Below are positions 1 to 11,124 of a stretch of 51,492 bases of DNA, piece by piece; position 1 is the first letter of the stretch; each line of letters opens with the position of its first letter. This DNA is from Helochares maculicollis (lineage: Eukaryota; Arthropoda; Insecta; Coleoptera; Hydrophilidae), in NCBI GenBank assembly GCA_033557835.1, contig JAWQRO010000166.1, positions 1-51,492 on the forward strand, in the 5' to 3' direction. Made by a program: the position numbers and the translations under genes. Below the pieces are notes generated by a model. It was not told the origin of the DNA, ran no database searches, and saw nothing but the letters and a program-made list of their open reading frames with translations.

Positions 1-17
1 TATATATATATATATAT
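1..17. repeat. TA dinucleotide microsatellite
   Basis: Eight consecutive TA units open the window; the array may continue upstream of the window edge. Confidence 0.9.
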
Positions 18-97
18 GTCATAGTTTTTAATTTTCGTTGTGTAATAAAATGTACGAAAATAGAACGACAAGAATAAGCATTTCGTTGGTAAGTAAA

Positions 98-1612
98 ATG
101 GAAGTGTTCAGAAGTCTTAATGCTGGTGTATGTCATTCTCAAATTGAACATTGAACTTGTCCACTTCAACAATAAGGACAATTCAAAAGTATTGGAAACG
201 CTTGTTTTCTTGTCACATACATACTTCAATCAAAGAAAAATACAAAAATTGATTATAAATAAGGGTAAACATTTCTACAAGTAGATGTCGCTACTATGTA
301 TTACATATGTAATGTTGTTACATATTTAACAATAAGAATAAATAAAAGCTACAACTACCGTTACCTCTGTAATTAGAATTACTCTACCTAGAAATAACAC
401 GAATGAGGAAATAGAAAAACGACCTACAACGTAACGGAATGCATTATGCCATAGTCAAGCTATTATAATGGAAAAGGTGCGAAGAAATTTTTATCATATT
501 CAGGTTGCAGCAAATAACACAACCAAAACTTTCGTTGCAAATCGATAATTACAGGAGAAGCGGCAAGTGAAGACTGAATTCGCAGCGAAAACAATAATTG
601 AACGGGGAAACTATCCTTTAGAATTAGTTTTTAATGTGGTTGAAACGAGCCTATTTTGAAAGAGAATGGTAAAACGAACATTTTTGTCTAGTGAAGATAA
701 AAGTGCGCCAGGGTTTAAAGATCGATAAAACTTCTACTGGGTGGTAACGTCAATTGAGGCTTTAAATTAAAACCACTACTTGATAAAAGTTAAGACACCA
801 AAAGTGATAAAAGAAATTTCTAAATAAACTTTTCTTGTAATTTGGAAGTCGAATATAAAAATATGGATATTGAAACTGAAAATTTTCCAGAACTAGTTAA
901 CTGAACATTTTTGCCCGCCTGTTAAACGCTATTGCAAAATCAAACATTTTGAACCGAACGTCGTTCTACTAACTTATCGAGTTTAAGTTTAAGTTTAAGT
1001 TCAGTAGAACTGGTTTTCATCCCACCTAATCCAACTGACTTAATCCAAACCGATGGATCAAGATGTTACATCAAATATTAGAACTTGTTACATGCGGCTA
1101 ACATTTAGACAAACGTTTGAGAATACAGATGGAGAAGTAAAACATTCAATAAGATATTTATATAAGAACTACAATATCATGGATGTTGTAGAAAATATGA
1201 TAGAACATTTGAACAGATCTAAGCAAGGATGATGACAGTAGACGCTGTTGTTAATATGAACGAAATTATGAAGTTAGCGAAACAAACAAGCAAGATCTCG
1301 TAGAAATATTTCACGAAACAGTAGATAATCTTTCTAATAATGAGCACAAGCTGACCGAAAAGAACAAAAAAATAATAAATATAGCGATTCAGAAAAGAAT
1401 TTTTAACGGAATTTCTAAAATCAATTTTAATTTATATAACGATAATTATGGACCAATTTATTCAAAATGAGACATGGCAGGAGACATTTGATAGGAGTTC
1501 ATAGGCAAGATGGGGTGCTATGGATGACTTGTCCACATATCGACACTTCTTACAAAACGTAAAAAAAATGCAAATGACATTAGATACCTTCTTGATAAAA
1601 AGGCAGAACATT
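98..1612 (+). pseudogene. pogo/Tigger-type transposase relic
   Basis: Decayed DDE transposase of the pogo/Tigger clade (Tc1/mariner superfamily), readable only by switching frames. In order along the DNA: a helix-turn-helix piece (STSTIRTIQKYWKR, about 160-200); ITGEAASED (548-575); the first catalytic block, normally NADET, here NVVET with GTT at 639-641 where Asp is expected; a TGA for Trp at 657-659; SSEDKSAPGFK; LLLGGNVN and GFKLKPLL (about 730-785); HFCPPVKRYCKIKHFEP (about 905-955); VELVFIPPNPTDLIQ, then PMDQ with its Asp intact (1056-1058); MRLTFRQTFENTDGEV and NYNIMDVVENM; a C-terminal piece ending in MTLDTFLIKR (1568-1606), like the usual Tigger tail. The region of the second catalytic Asp (LLLLDNAPGH in the family) is replaced by LLTYR and a short GTTTAA repeat. 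The motif order and spacing match a full-length protein of roughly 500 residues. Clade assignment is strong; it is clearly non-functional. No TIR was located. Confidence 0.85.
963..1010. repeat. GTTTAA triplicate inside an 8-bp inverted repeat
   Basis: Three GTTTAA units (981-998) are bracketed by gttctact (963-970) and its exact reverse complement agtagaac (1003-1010). It sits where the Tigger relic has lost the second catalytic Asp block. Probably local slippage in dead sequence. Confidence 0.7.
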
Positions 1613-1792
1613 GTATGTACTTGTTATATTTCTGTATTTGTTAGAAATAAGCTTTTGGTGGATGACTATAAAAACATACTTGCAATCTGCAGTGATTAAA
1701 TTGACATTTTCTGCTTGTTTTCCCGTCACCTCATTATTTGATGACGCTGGTTCGTATAACATTATACTTTGTCTGATGTATACCCATCATTA

Positions 1793-2640
1793 AGCGGCGC
1801 CTTTCTGTAAATGAAGATATGAATGAGCGAACTTAAAGAAATGAGAAATGACCAACAAGACAAGATCAATCTACTCAAAATAGGAAACAAAATTTGATCT
1901 AAAGGGTAGTGGTATTAGAAAATAAAGCTATAGAGATAAAAAAATTTAGTCAATAATATATTTATGAAAGACTTAATTGCTGCAAATGAGAAATAGTTAC
2001 AGTGGATGCTTGTAGAAATTTTAACGGATAGTAGTTTAAGGACAACAGTTAGGGCAACTTTAGTCAAATAAATAAAGCACAATATAGTGTGGCGAATGCA
2101 AATAGCAAAATTCGAAGCTTTTGCAAGTAAACTAAAAATAATGAAAGCAAACAGCAGGTTTTAACATTTAGAAAATGAAGAAAAAAATTAAGTTGATAAG
2201 ACGGAATCAACAAGATATAGATTGGATCTGCTGGAAACACAGGAGATGCATATGAAAGCAGCTTATATATCCGAATTAGAAAAAAAACAGGAGACAAACA
2301 AGAACGAGTTTGGTTTTTATTACGAAAAGAAACGAAAGCAAACGTGAAATTTGACTCGATTTTTGATAAAATGCAAAGTTAAGTGATCATTTAAATACTA
2401 TATATACATGTTCCTGCTGATCAAAAATGGGGAGTGAACACGATGTGACAATGATAATGAGAAAGAAGTAATTGCGTTTGCGAAAGACATTAATGTGAAG
2501 ATATATAAACACACTGAGCAAAGAATATGCAAACTAGATAAATCATGTTACTGTAGAGAAAGCACAACATAAAATTGTAAAAGAGTTAAAGTCATATAGG
2601 GGAACAAAGTAAACTCGAACCACTTGCTTTAGAATTGTGG
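1793..2640 (+). other. Purine-rich, coding-like relic, possibly LINE ORF1
   Basis: The plus strand is unusually rich in A and G, with short Lys/Glu/Gln-rich open stretches such as LRATLVK, ENEEKN, RLDLLETQEMHMKAAY and ELEKKQETNKNEF, interrupted by many stops. The composition resembles a decayed coiled-coil protein. It lies directly upstream of reverse-transcriptase motifs on the same strand, so ORF1 or the 5' part of the same LINE is the natural reading, but I recognise no diagnostic domain. It could equally be an unrelated relic. Confidence 0.3.
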
Positions 2641-2759
2641 TAAGGATATGGAGGAGAGAGATAGAGAGATTAGAAAGAAAGGAATATAATATAACGAGCA
2701 GTTCCAGGAACGAAAGAGAAAAAATGAATCAGTTGTTTATAAAGATGACATGCTATGAG

Positions 2760-3230
2760 TAATGTAGCTGTAATTGCTCTATTTGTCGATTATAAAAAAG
2801 CGTACGATTCGGCGAAAAATAGCAAAGTATTAGAGGCAACCCATGATTTCAGTATTATTTCAAAATTGCAACAATTGTAACAATATGGCAGATAAGATGT
2901 TATGTATAAATAAAGAAAGGGAAATGAGAAGATTTTATAGTACAAACAACCCTGCTCTTTAACATGGTGCTGAAAAAGGCTGCAATGAACAGAGCGAGAG
3001 ACATTTATATTTTATAAGACATCAAATAATAGGATACGCAGATGTTGTAGCCTTTATAGCTAGAAATGAAAAGGAACTCAAAGAAATAACACAGAAATTG
3101 ATATTTTGGCAACTGCATCTGCTGATAGATGAATGGACAAGTAAGGGTAGGAAAGTGCTAAGTCGTAGAAAAAATGGAACAGACTTTAAAGTATAAACTG
3201 ATGCTAGATTTGGTAAAGCGGAAACATTTT
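2760..3230 (+). pseudogene. Non-LTR retrotransposon reverse transcriptase relic
   Basis: Two RT landmarks are legible on the plus strand. Motif A reads ALFVDYKKAYDS (2776-2811; its Asp codon is 2788-2790). Further on, HDFSIISKLQQL fits the LINE fingers/palm region. The box normally YADD reads GYADVVAFIARNEKELKEI: the second catalytic Asp of YADD is Val (GTT, 3044-3046). The segment between (with MVLKKAAMNRARDIYI) is frame-broken and has stops. Spacing between motifs A and YADD is shorter than normal, so there are internal deletions. The flanking words fit LINEs rather than LTR elements; the clade is not determinable by eye. Dead, with no intact frame longer than about 40 codons. Confidence 0.7.
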
Positions 3231-3478
3231 CTTGAACTATGCATTATCTGCTGTATTTAAAGGACATAACAAACTGATCAAAGAATACAGAAACATTTTG
3301 AAATAATAATTAAGCGTTAGGTATAAAAGTCACAAAAAAATGTATTGCCGCAGCAGGCTTAATAATCATATTCTTTAAAGATAGTTTGAAAAAGCATTTA
3401 AGAGTATTTTTACGAAGACATCATGAATCATCACTGTTTCGGTTTGATTTGGCTTTCTACTAGTAAGCTTTCTCTTAG
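3231..3478. other. AT-rich stretch, nothing recognised
   Basis: About 250 bases between the LINE RT relic and the first mariner. It may be LINE 3' sequence; no motif was seen. Confidence 0.4.
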
Positions 3479-3480
3479 TA

Positions 3481-4717
3481 TTGGGTTGAGAACTAAGTAA
3501 CTGCGGATTTTTTTTAGAAAATCAAAGAAAATTTTTTCATGGAACTAAATAACTTTATTCTGTAATGTATTGCCCATTTTGATCAATGACCTTTTGCCAT
3601 CTTTCAGGCAGCATCATAATCCCACGTTCATAAAACTTTTTTATTAGCAAAAAACTGAATCAGGTACGATTTGACAGCATCATCATTATTGAATTTTTTA
3701 CCATTCAAGTTTTGTAAAAATCGAAACAAAAAGTAATCAGATGGAGCAAGGTCAGGACTATATGGTGAATGTGGCAAAACTTCCCAACAAAGCTCCAATA
3801 ATTTTTGCCGAGTGACCAAAGATGTGTGTGGCCTTGCATTGTCATGATGGAATACAACACCTTTTCGATTTGTTAATTTGTGCCGCTTTTCTTCAACTGC
3901 ATTGTTTAATTCCGTTAGTTGTTCAATGTAGACATCAGAATTGATCGTTAGGCTGGGTGGTAAGAGTTCAAAATAGACAATTCCTTTGTAATCCCACCAA
4001 ACGAATAACAAAAACTTCTTTTGATGAATATCAGCTTTTGATGTTGTTTGAGTTGGTCCACCTGGCCTGCTCCACGATCTTTTCCTTCTGATATTGTTGT
4101 AAACTACCCATTTTTAATCGCCAGTTATCAGGCGATTTAAAAATGGATCATTTTCATTACGTTTCTTTAGCAAATCGCAGCTGTTAATGCGTTGCGTGAA
4201 ATGCGTTTCTTTCAGTTTTTGAACATAACCAAGTTGTTTTAAGTGATTTTCAATGCATGTATGTAATATATTTTGCTTCTCACGTGTTGTACTGTGACGA
4301 TCCGAATCGATTATTGCTTTGATCATCAACTTCAACTGGACGACCAGAGCGTTTTTCATCTTTGAGTGAAAAATTACTAGAACGAAATTTGGCAAACCAA
4401 TAGTGGCACTGCCGTTCTTTTAAGGCTTCGTCACCATAAACAGTACATAACTTTTTATGAGCTTGCGATGCATTTTTCCCTTTTCGGAAATAAAAAAGCA
4501 AAATATGACGAAAATGTTCCTTTTGATTTTAATACTTCAACGAAGGCCAAACGAAAACTACGCAACCGATCAAAAAACTTTTTTTACTAATTGACAGCTA
4601 AATTTTCAACTATCAAATAAGAAAATATATTTTACAGTTGTACTACGTCTGCAAATCTAAAAATTTAACTGAAGCCATCTATGAGTGAAATCCGCAATTA
4701 ATTAGTTGCCAACTCGA
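3481..4717 (-). mobile_element. Mariner transposon, full length, inactive (mellifera-like)
   Basis: A complete 1,237-bp element with both ends visible. The left TIR begins TTGGGTTGAGAACTAAGTAA (3481). The reverse complement of the right end begins TCGAGTTGGCAACTAATTAA (ending at 4717). The first 30 positions match at about 25 sites. TA dinucleotides flank both sides (3479-3480 and 4718-4719), the expected mariner target duplication. Length and TIR are typical of mariners. TIR and protein wording are closest in my memory to the mellifera subfamily known from earwigs, bees and ants; that subfamily name is inference. Confidence 0.92.
3555..4543 (-). pseudogene. Mariner transposase, frameshifted (DD34D)
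   Basis: Cut-and-paste transposase of the mariner element above. N-terminal helix-turn-helix region: FRKGKNASQAHKKLCTVYGD, then ERQCHYWFAKF and the linker DEKRSGRPVEVDD. The frame breaks after VDD and resumes at AIIDSDRHSTTRE. About ten residues around the usual WVPHEL motif are missing after LGYVQKL. The first catalytic Asp is in LITGD (codon 4117-4119), and the very next codon, normally Glu, is TAA (4114-4116). The second Asp is in VVFHHDNARPH and the third in YSPDLAPSD, 34 residues later, as in mariners. After FFANKK a frameshift separates the C-terminal FYERGIMMLPERWQKV, which ends at TAA 3555-3557. The initiator ATG is also lost. All three Asp survive, but no continuous protein is possible. 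Confidence 0.92.
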
Positions 4718-4719
4718 TA

Positions 4720-7700
4720 TAAGAAAAAATAAAATAAGTAAAATGCACCAAAAATTGTAGATCCTTAAATTATTCAGATCACGATAGCTTTCTTTGTTGG
4801 GATTTTCATCAATAGACCAGTTTTTAAGTTATAACCTGTTGTCGTTTTTGAACTTATTTGTGGATTGGGTTGTCTTTTAATTTTAGGCAGTATCCTATAA
4901 GACACTTCTTGTTTTCTTCTATATCCTCGTCTATATTTAAAGTAAATATATTTTCAAAATATTTTACGTATTCCCTTGACCCATGCATCTAGATTTCTTT
5001 TTATTGAGGATCTAAGATAAGCACGCTTTTTCAAGTTTTCATAACGGTGTGAGTTCTTGCAAATATTTACTAGCTGCATTTTTATAATTTTATTTTTATT
5101 GGAAGATACTGTGTCAGTTTATTCAGAGCTGTTTTATTTCCACTGATTTTTTGTCTGGTCTTTTGACTTTTTTTAATTTCAAATAAGTAGCATTACTTAT
5201 TCAATCGAGTAAAAATTAGCTCTCTTCAAAATTTGCGGCCTGTTATTTCATAATATTTCTTGAATTAAATTTAACAATTCTTCAACGTCATAATGGCGGC
5301 AATCACTTGCCTCTCTTAATGAATTGGTAGAATATGCTAACATATATACTATAAATTGTTCAAATGTTAAATAGTTTTAATTTGATAAATCTGCATCAAC
5401 TATAAGACAGATATTAATATTTTGTTGGTCAAGAAATAGTTCTCTTGGAATTTATATCTAGATTTTTTCCATTGTAGTTGATTTTGTTTATTTTTTAATT
5501 TTACTTGTAGCTCTAATTTTGCACAAAGTTCTATAGGATGTCTTGTGGGATTAGTTCATGGATACCTTTAGCAATTTAAGCGTTTAGTTTTGTACTCAAA
5601 AATATTCTTGTGCTTTTAACGATTTTTTGATTTTTTTAGCTGCCCGAGTTGGTTTTGCTTAATTTTTCCTTGTTTTTTCTTAATATCTGAAGCTAGTGTA
5701 ATTTTGTTTGTAATTTATATATTTAGGTCAAGTCAGGCAAGGTCAGGTCAGGTCAAATAAATTAAAATAAAGTAAACATTGCTATATAATATTTATCTCT
5801 ATTGCTTAATGTTAATGAAATAATTACTTGTATAGGTTTTAAATGCCTGACTTTCTACGTTCAATAAACTGTTAGATTACTATTAATGTCATCATTTTAA
5901 TTTCTAGAGATTAAGCTAGTTAATCACATTTAATATTGTACCTGATAGAAGTTTTTTTATTCATTTTGAAGTTCAATTCTGAACCAGTCCGTGATGCTCT
6001 TTTACTGAGTTGCTTACTCTGTTTTCTTTAACGTGTAAGTATTCCATTATTTCCTGTTTATTTTCTAGGCAAATTAAATATTTTTTCATTTTCCAAGTTA
6101 TCAACTTTTATGTATGCGAGTTCTTTTTGATTCTTCAGTAGAGAAATTTAATTTACATGCAAGTTTTTCCTTTTCAACAAATGATGAATTATAAACCCAT
6201 TTCTAACCTTTATTTATGTTACAACTCTAACACGAGCGTAAACAGAAAAATCTCAGTAATATAAAAATGTAGCTAACACTATTAAGATTATTACCGAACG
6301 TGTAAATGCTTTTTATAATGTTTATCTCTTAGTGGTTATGCTACTATCTACTATTCTGAGCTAGGTTGATACCCAGCATTTCATATTATTGCATTAAAAC
6401 TGGGCATATACTATACATTTCAAAATCGAAGTTGAACCCAACCGATATTAAAGTTACAATTTTCGTTTCAGTAAATAAATCCTACGCAAATAAAAATTCA
6501 TAAAACCATCTTTATTTATTCTATCCCCTTTAATAAAGTCCTTTTGAAACTTTTTATCATGTGTCAAAGCATCTAAAAACTTTATGAAGCAGGTATCTAC
6601 TTTTATTTGATGAATAATATATTTCTAAATGTAACTTGGTAAAGTAGGGGCGTAAAATAAATATGAAATGCAAGTTTGTTGCAAATACAAGTATGTCAGT
6701 TAAGCTTCATCTGCATGTAGAGGTGAGAGTAATACATTCGTCACTGTGTTACAGGTTAGTCTTTAATATTTTTATGGAACGTGGACACTTTTCTATTCGT
6801 TTGAAATCGCTCTAAAACTTTATTCCGCAATAAAATCATTATATTTCAAGGCAATCTATAAAGATCAGAGCTCATTTCATATTTTATAGCCGAAAAAGAA
6901 ATGTTTCTGCTTTAATTTTCAATAAAAATGGTTTCTTTAATGTCGAGCGAATTCGTTTAGTAGCATATTTTACGTCTTCATAAATGTATTCTATAGTTGC
7001 TGAAATAAGATTTTACTTTTTATGTGGAAGCGGAGGAACTCCTTGGGCAAATGGCCAAGTAGCCCACAACTGTCCTTATATATCCAACTAAAACACTCTT
7101 CAGCTTCTGAGAAATATAGCTGTATTTAAAATTGAAAATACGTGATACAGTTGTGACGTTGCTTTGAGATAATCTGTTTTTATTCCCAAGTGAAACAATA
7201 GATTTATGTACTTTTTGTGTTATCCTTTTAAAAAATCGAGTTTTTGTTTCAGAAATCATTAAGGGTAACATTTTTGAATGCATTTTATTTCAGAAGAGCT
7301 AAGAGGCTATATTTAATTTATAATTGACATCATAACGAATAACAAGTTCGGTTTTTAGAGTACAAATATATTTCACACATGGATATTTATGTTCGTGAGC
7401 TAAAAAAATGTTTCAAGTTGTGATACATCGGGTGGATGAATAAAAATGACCTATTTAGTGGCATGTGGACACTTTTATTGTAAATGTTACTGAAGTTCGC
7501 AATCTGTACTACAGTTTTCTTCATCTTACCGATACTCTTTAAATTCGGAAATATAAATTTAATGATACCTTATTGTTAGATCTAAAAATGTTGACGATGC
7601 TCTTATGGTTCGGAATTCAGCTCCCCAAAGTAGTTAAAGTGCCCATAGTATTATTTACTTTAACGCAGCGATCGGCAATAAACCGGCATCTCTCATTGCA

Positions 7701-9289
7701 AGTAAAACGGAGATCATAAATCTTTTTGTCTGGCAATGGCATAAATTTATGGAAGTAATCTATAAATTTAAATCAATCCAATTGCACGGTAAAAGGAAAA
7801 ATTTACTATTTATGTCGTACTGCTGTATATAAATAGCACAGAAATATGGCGTTATTATAGTGGTCATATAACCCTGTAAAATTTTGACTTACGAGGTACT
7901 TAATCACTTCTTGCGAATTTTGACGTTTTCAGATACTTTTGTTTTATGTATTAACCGGGGGCAATCTAGAAAGTAAACAGAAAAAAGGGAAGCTTGTGTT
8001 ATTTCTTTGGCAATATTTCATATACTTAATGGATCGTGAATCTCGATTGTGTTCATGCACATTTTGAATGAAAAAAATTGTCTTTCCCTACCGGGCTGGC
8101 TTCGGTAACATTAAACATTTTAAAGGACTGCTTATCCAATAAATCATATTTTAGTGCATTCTAATTTTAATGCACAAAACTTTGTGTTCATGGCAACTAA
8201 TTTTGGATACATTTTTTTTAAACTTCGTCTAAAAGCAAGGAATAAAATGACTTAGCATTGAATCTATTGTGAAATAATTGCTCTGTTGGCTTCAAAACTA
8301 GCTTTATAAATAATTCAGCAAGTAGCTTATTTCATTTCAGCAGCTCATGGAATAGCTTAAAAGAAAATGTAGCGCAAGAAAGTTCATACGTGCATATTTA
8401 TTAAGTAAATTATAATTAACTGCGATAGAATGTCAGCAAGTCTTTCGTAGTTCATGTGATATTGCTGGAAAGTTCTGAAGTTTAACATGAGTTCTGAAAC
8501 AAAGTTCCACATTGCAGTGACACAATCCATAAAACGCAAAGAGATAAAAAAACTTATTAAAGTCAAGCACCAATTAAAATTCACCGTGAACTAATTTATA
8601 CGGCGTCGAACTTTTTACTTTTTCTTCGGTTTTATTTAAGTGCTCCTAGATGAACGCGTTGTAGTGAGATAATTGATTAAATCTTTGAAGTTTCAAGTTT
8701 TTTTTATCTCGAAATTCCATCGAAACGATTTTTTTTTAATTAAATTTCAACAATGGTTAGTTCTCTATAAAATTCAACAATGTTGTCAATGTATTTCCTA
8801 ACGAGACTCGTTGCTTCAAAGCAAATTTGTAAAGTTGCTTTTAATTTGTTTATTTTTGTCAATTAATACTAATTGGAGAAGTTGTGATAACTACATTCAG
8901 AGCATGATTATAACGCCGTTTTGAATTGTAAATATAATGAATGCCCCGAGAAAATAATAAAAGTTATTTGATAAAATTTAAAATGCTTTTCCAGTTAGTT
9001 AATGTATTTTGTACGTTTTATTTCAATTTTTTGTAAGTGTACTTCAACGCGAAATTTGTAAATTTATTTCAATTTATTGTTCCTTTGAGCAAGATGCTGT
9101 TTCCGTTTCAACGTGTAAGTTTGTGATCGTAAATCGATGATAGTAGCTATATTTTCTTGATGGAACTGTCTCAAAAATAAAGACAGATAGTGTTTTATGA
9201 AGGTTTATTTTTTGCAGCCGCAGTCTCCTTGATTTGACAGGTTCCTTCAGCTTCTGCACATCTGTATCACTTGTCCTAGTTCATTACTT
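4720..9289. other. AT-rich, gene-free region
   Basis: No host exon, RNA gene or transposase was recognised in 4.6 kb. From about 4770 to 5660 the minus strand is purine-rich with broken open stretches (for example NKLTQYLPIKIKL, VKYFENIFTLNIDEDIEENKK), which may be a very old transposon relic; I could not place it. The rest has only short chance ORFs and homopolymer runs. Confidence 0.5.
5725..5755 (+). repeat. Short AGGTC/TCAGG repeat cluster
   Basis: AGGTCA occurs at 5725-5730, 5740-5745, 5745-5750 and 5750-5755, the last three overlapping as a tandem of AGGTC pentamers. AGGTCA is the classical nuclear-receptor half-site, and TCAGG is the beetle telomere unit. With only two to three tandem units, both readings are weak and simple slippage is most likely. 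Confidence 0.5.
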
Positions 9290-9518
9290 GCGAGCCAAAT
9301 TGAAACGTCGTTGTCAGGCAAAGGAGTTGCCGACGCCGACGACGGACGCGGATGGAACGGGCAAGAAGGCGTCAAGGCCGGACCTTTGCACAACAATGTA
9401 TTAAGTTGAACGGGCTACGTTACGTCCGCATACCCAACAACCAGCCACAAGAACATCCGATAATGAACTGAGTAACATGGCGACCACTAATAGCTTTTAT
9501 GTCAGAAATTGGGTAACT
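9290..9518 (+). promoter_or_regulatory. CpG-rich patch with a possible first exon
   Basis: This is the most GC- and CpG-rich stretch of the window, with a dense block of CGACG and GGACGCGG-like words at about 9300-9390. It is followed by an ATG at 9477-9479 in a strong initiation context (A at -3, G at +4; aacATGG). The frame runs MATTNSFYVRNW and then meets gtaact at 9513, a plausible splice donor. One reading is a promoter/5'UTR and short first coding exon of a host gene with a long intron. Alternatives are an unmethylated regulatory island, a conserved noncoding element, or a relic of a GC-richer repeat. No TATA box or downstream exon was identified. Confidence 0.3.
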
Positions 9519-9834
9519 TTTTGATGGTGCGAATGCAATAAAAACTTTCGTCCCCACAGCGCTCAGGATGCAAAAACTGCCACTGTACTTTTCGGAGTTA
9601 ATAAACGTAAATTTCCCACTACATAAATTCTTTTCCCGCAGTAAGCTGTTTGGAAAACTGTCCTAGTTTGAACGAGTTGTTAACATGCATGCATGAATAC
9701 ACATTTGGCTCGTAACAAGGTTGAATTTGATATTAATTAGTAAGAGTGATGTTCATGAAAGGATCTTTGGAAGGTTTGTTAGGGATTAATTTGGTAACTT
9801 TGCAAAACTTTTAAATAAAACTAATGCAGCATTA
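9519..9834. other. AT-rich spacer
   Basis: About 315 bases between the CpG patch and the inverted-repeat arm. Nothing recognised. Confidence 0.4.
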
Positions 9835-10365
9835 AATTTCGAGTCTACCAAGATTCATTTATATATTGAAAGTTCATCTCTAGTTTTTCAATATCAATGT
9901 ATTATTTCGAAAGTTTTTCGTGCACACAACAAAGAACGATAACACTTTTATCAGCAAAATTTTACGCTTTCCTCAAAATCTTGTCCAGTTGTCAAGACTA
10001 TAATATATAATAAAATATAAGCTTTAAATATAGCTATATATTGCCCTAGCCCGGTCATTTTATCCTACGATTAACTGAAATCTACGTTCACTAGACTTAG
10101 TCGTCTGCAAACGAATATGGCGCATAAACAAGAAAAAAGTACTAAACTCGGAAGGGATATTTCAAAGTTAAAATTACATATCGTAAACATCCAGCTCTTT
10201 ATAGTTTCGATACAACTTTTGGTATCTTCTCCTAGAAAGCAAACGACACAGCACACCATGCCACTCATGTTTTACATCAACATTCATAAACTAAATTTTC
10301 TAAAAAGCTTGCTGTTGTCGCAAACATTTGCTACGTAAACTATTATGTTTACCTCTGCATTCAAT
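9835..10365 (+). repeat. Left arm of a 6.2-kb-span inverted repeat
   Basis: This segment recurs in reverse complement at about 15500-16085. The core (10062-10275) is about 90% identical by eye over 210 bases, including long exact runs such as the one through gggatatttc and through acatatcgtaaacatcca. Homology continues with lower identity on both sides: outward through the caacaaagaacgata block (about 9930) to the attcatttatatat block (about 9853), and inward through gcaaacatttgct (10320-10333). Short indels differ between the arms, so no open frame is conserved and it is unlikely to encode protein. The edges are approximate. Confidence 0.82.
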
Positions 10366-11040
10366 TTGCTTTAAAATATAAAACTAAAATGAACTATTAA
10401 CCAATTGTTATATAACTTTGTTATTTCAAACAAGTAACCATTTATGTTAAACAGACAAATATTAATTCAAAAATTAAATCAAGTGTGGTAGCTTTACGTT
10501 GGCAGTTCTATTATTGCATCCTAGCATTTGCACGCAACTTCACTTGCCTGGATAATAAAATTTGCATGAGTAACCGTTTGCCTTTTAGACTGGACCTGTG
10601 ACACTCGTTTTGGTCAAGTACGAATCGCAATTTTCTTACTTTTAAGAATCGACATATTTATAAAAACCAATGCTGACCTATTATCGAATTAATTTATTCC
10701 ACAATTCTCCCGCATAAATTTAGATATTTTTAATGTTAGTTTGTTCCACATTATTATTAGTTATATAGATAAGATTACGAGTCAAATTTCCTTTTGTGGT
10801 GCGGCCAAGATTTTTGTAATGTTTACGTCAATATCATTATCACTACATATACCATTAGTTTTTCCATTGATACTTTTATTTACGGTAAGTAGAAAATAGG
10901 ATTTGTGAACAAACGACTATTTGAATGTAAATGTATTTATAATCACGTTTTTCATAAATTTAGACAAAAATTTGTTATGGAATGCTTTTTCTATTGACTC
11001 TTTTCGGGATCGGTACCCATGGAGTTATGTGTATTAATTG
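10366..11040. other. AT-rich spacer between inverted arms
   Basis: No gene, repeat or motif recognised. Confidence 0.4.
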
Positions 11041-11050
11041 TCACTTGTTT

Positions 11051-11122
11051 TGCGCTGTTGGGAATCGAACTTCGGAAGCCTGCGTGACAGGCGGTTATCT
11101 TAACTATTACAGTACCCAACTC
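11051..11122 (-). repeat. tRNA-Asp-like sequence, probably a SINE head or tRNA pseudogene
   Basis: Read on the minus strand it has an A-box-like start (TACTGTAATAGTT), a well-formed anticodon arm GCCTG-TCACG-CAGGC-like with GTC at the anticodon (plus-strand gac, 11086-11088), and a B-box-like GTTCGATTCC (11061-11070). The order and spacing are those of a tRNA. The T-stem is mispaired (CGAAG against CCCAA) and the acceptor halves do not pair, so it is not a functional tRNA. Such heads are typical of tRNA-derived SINEs; the SINE body would run toward lower coordinates, but I could not delimit it. Confidence 0.55.
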
Positions 11123-11124
11123 GG

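Noticed and set aside
5725..5755. Interstitial telomere of beetle type (TCAGG)
   Set aside because: Only two to three tandem units, far too short.
10071..10268. 65-codon minus-strand frame in the inverted-repeat core as a conserved protein
   Set aside because: The homologous segment in the other arm has indels and a stop in this frame, so the frame is not conserved.
11051..11122. Functional tRNA-Asp gene
   Set aside because: T-stem and acceptor stem do not pair.
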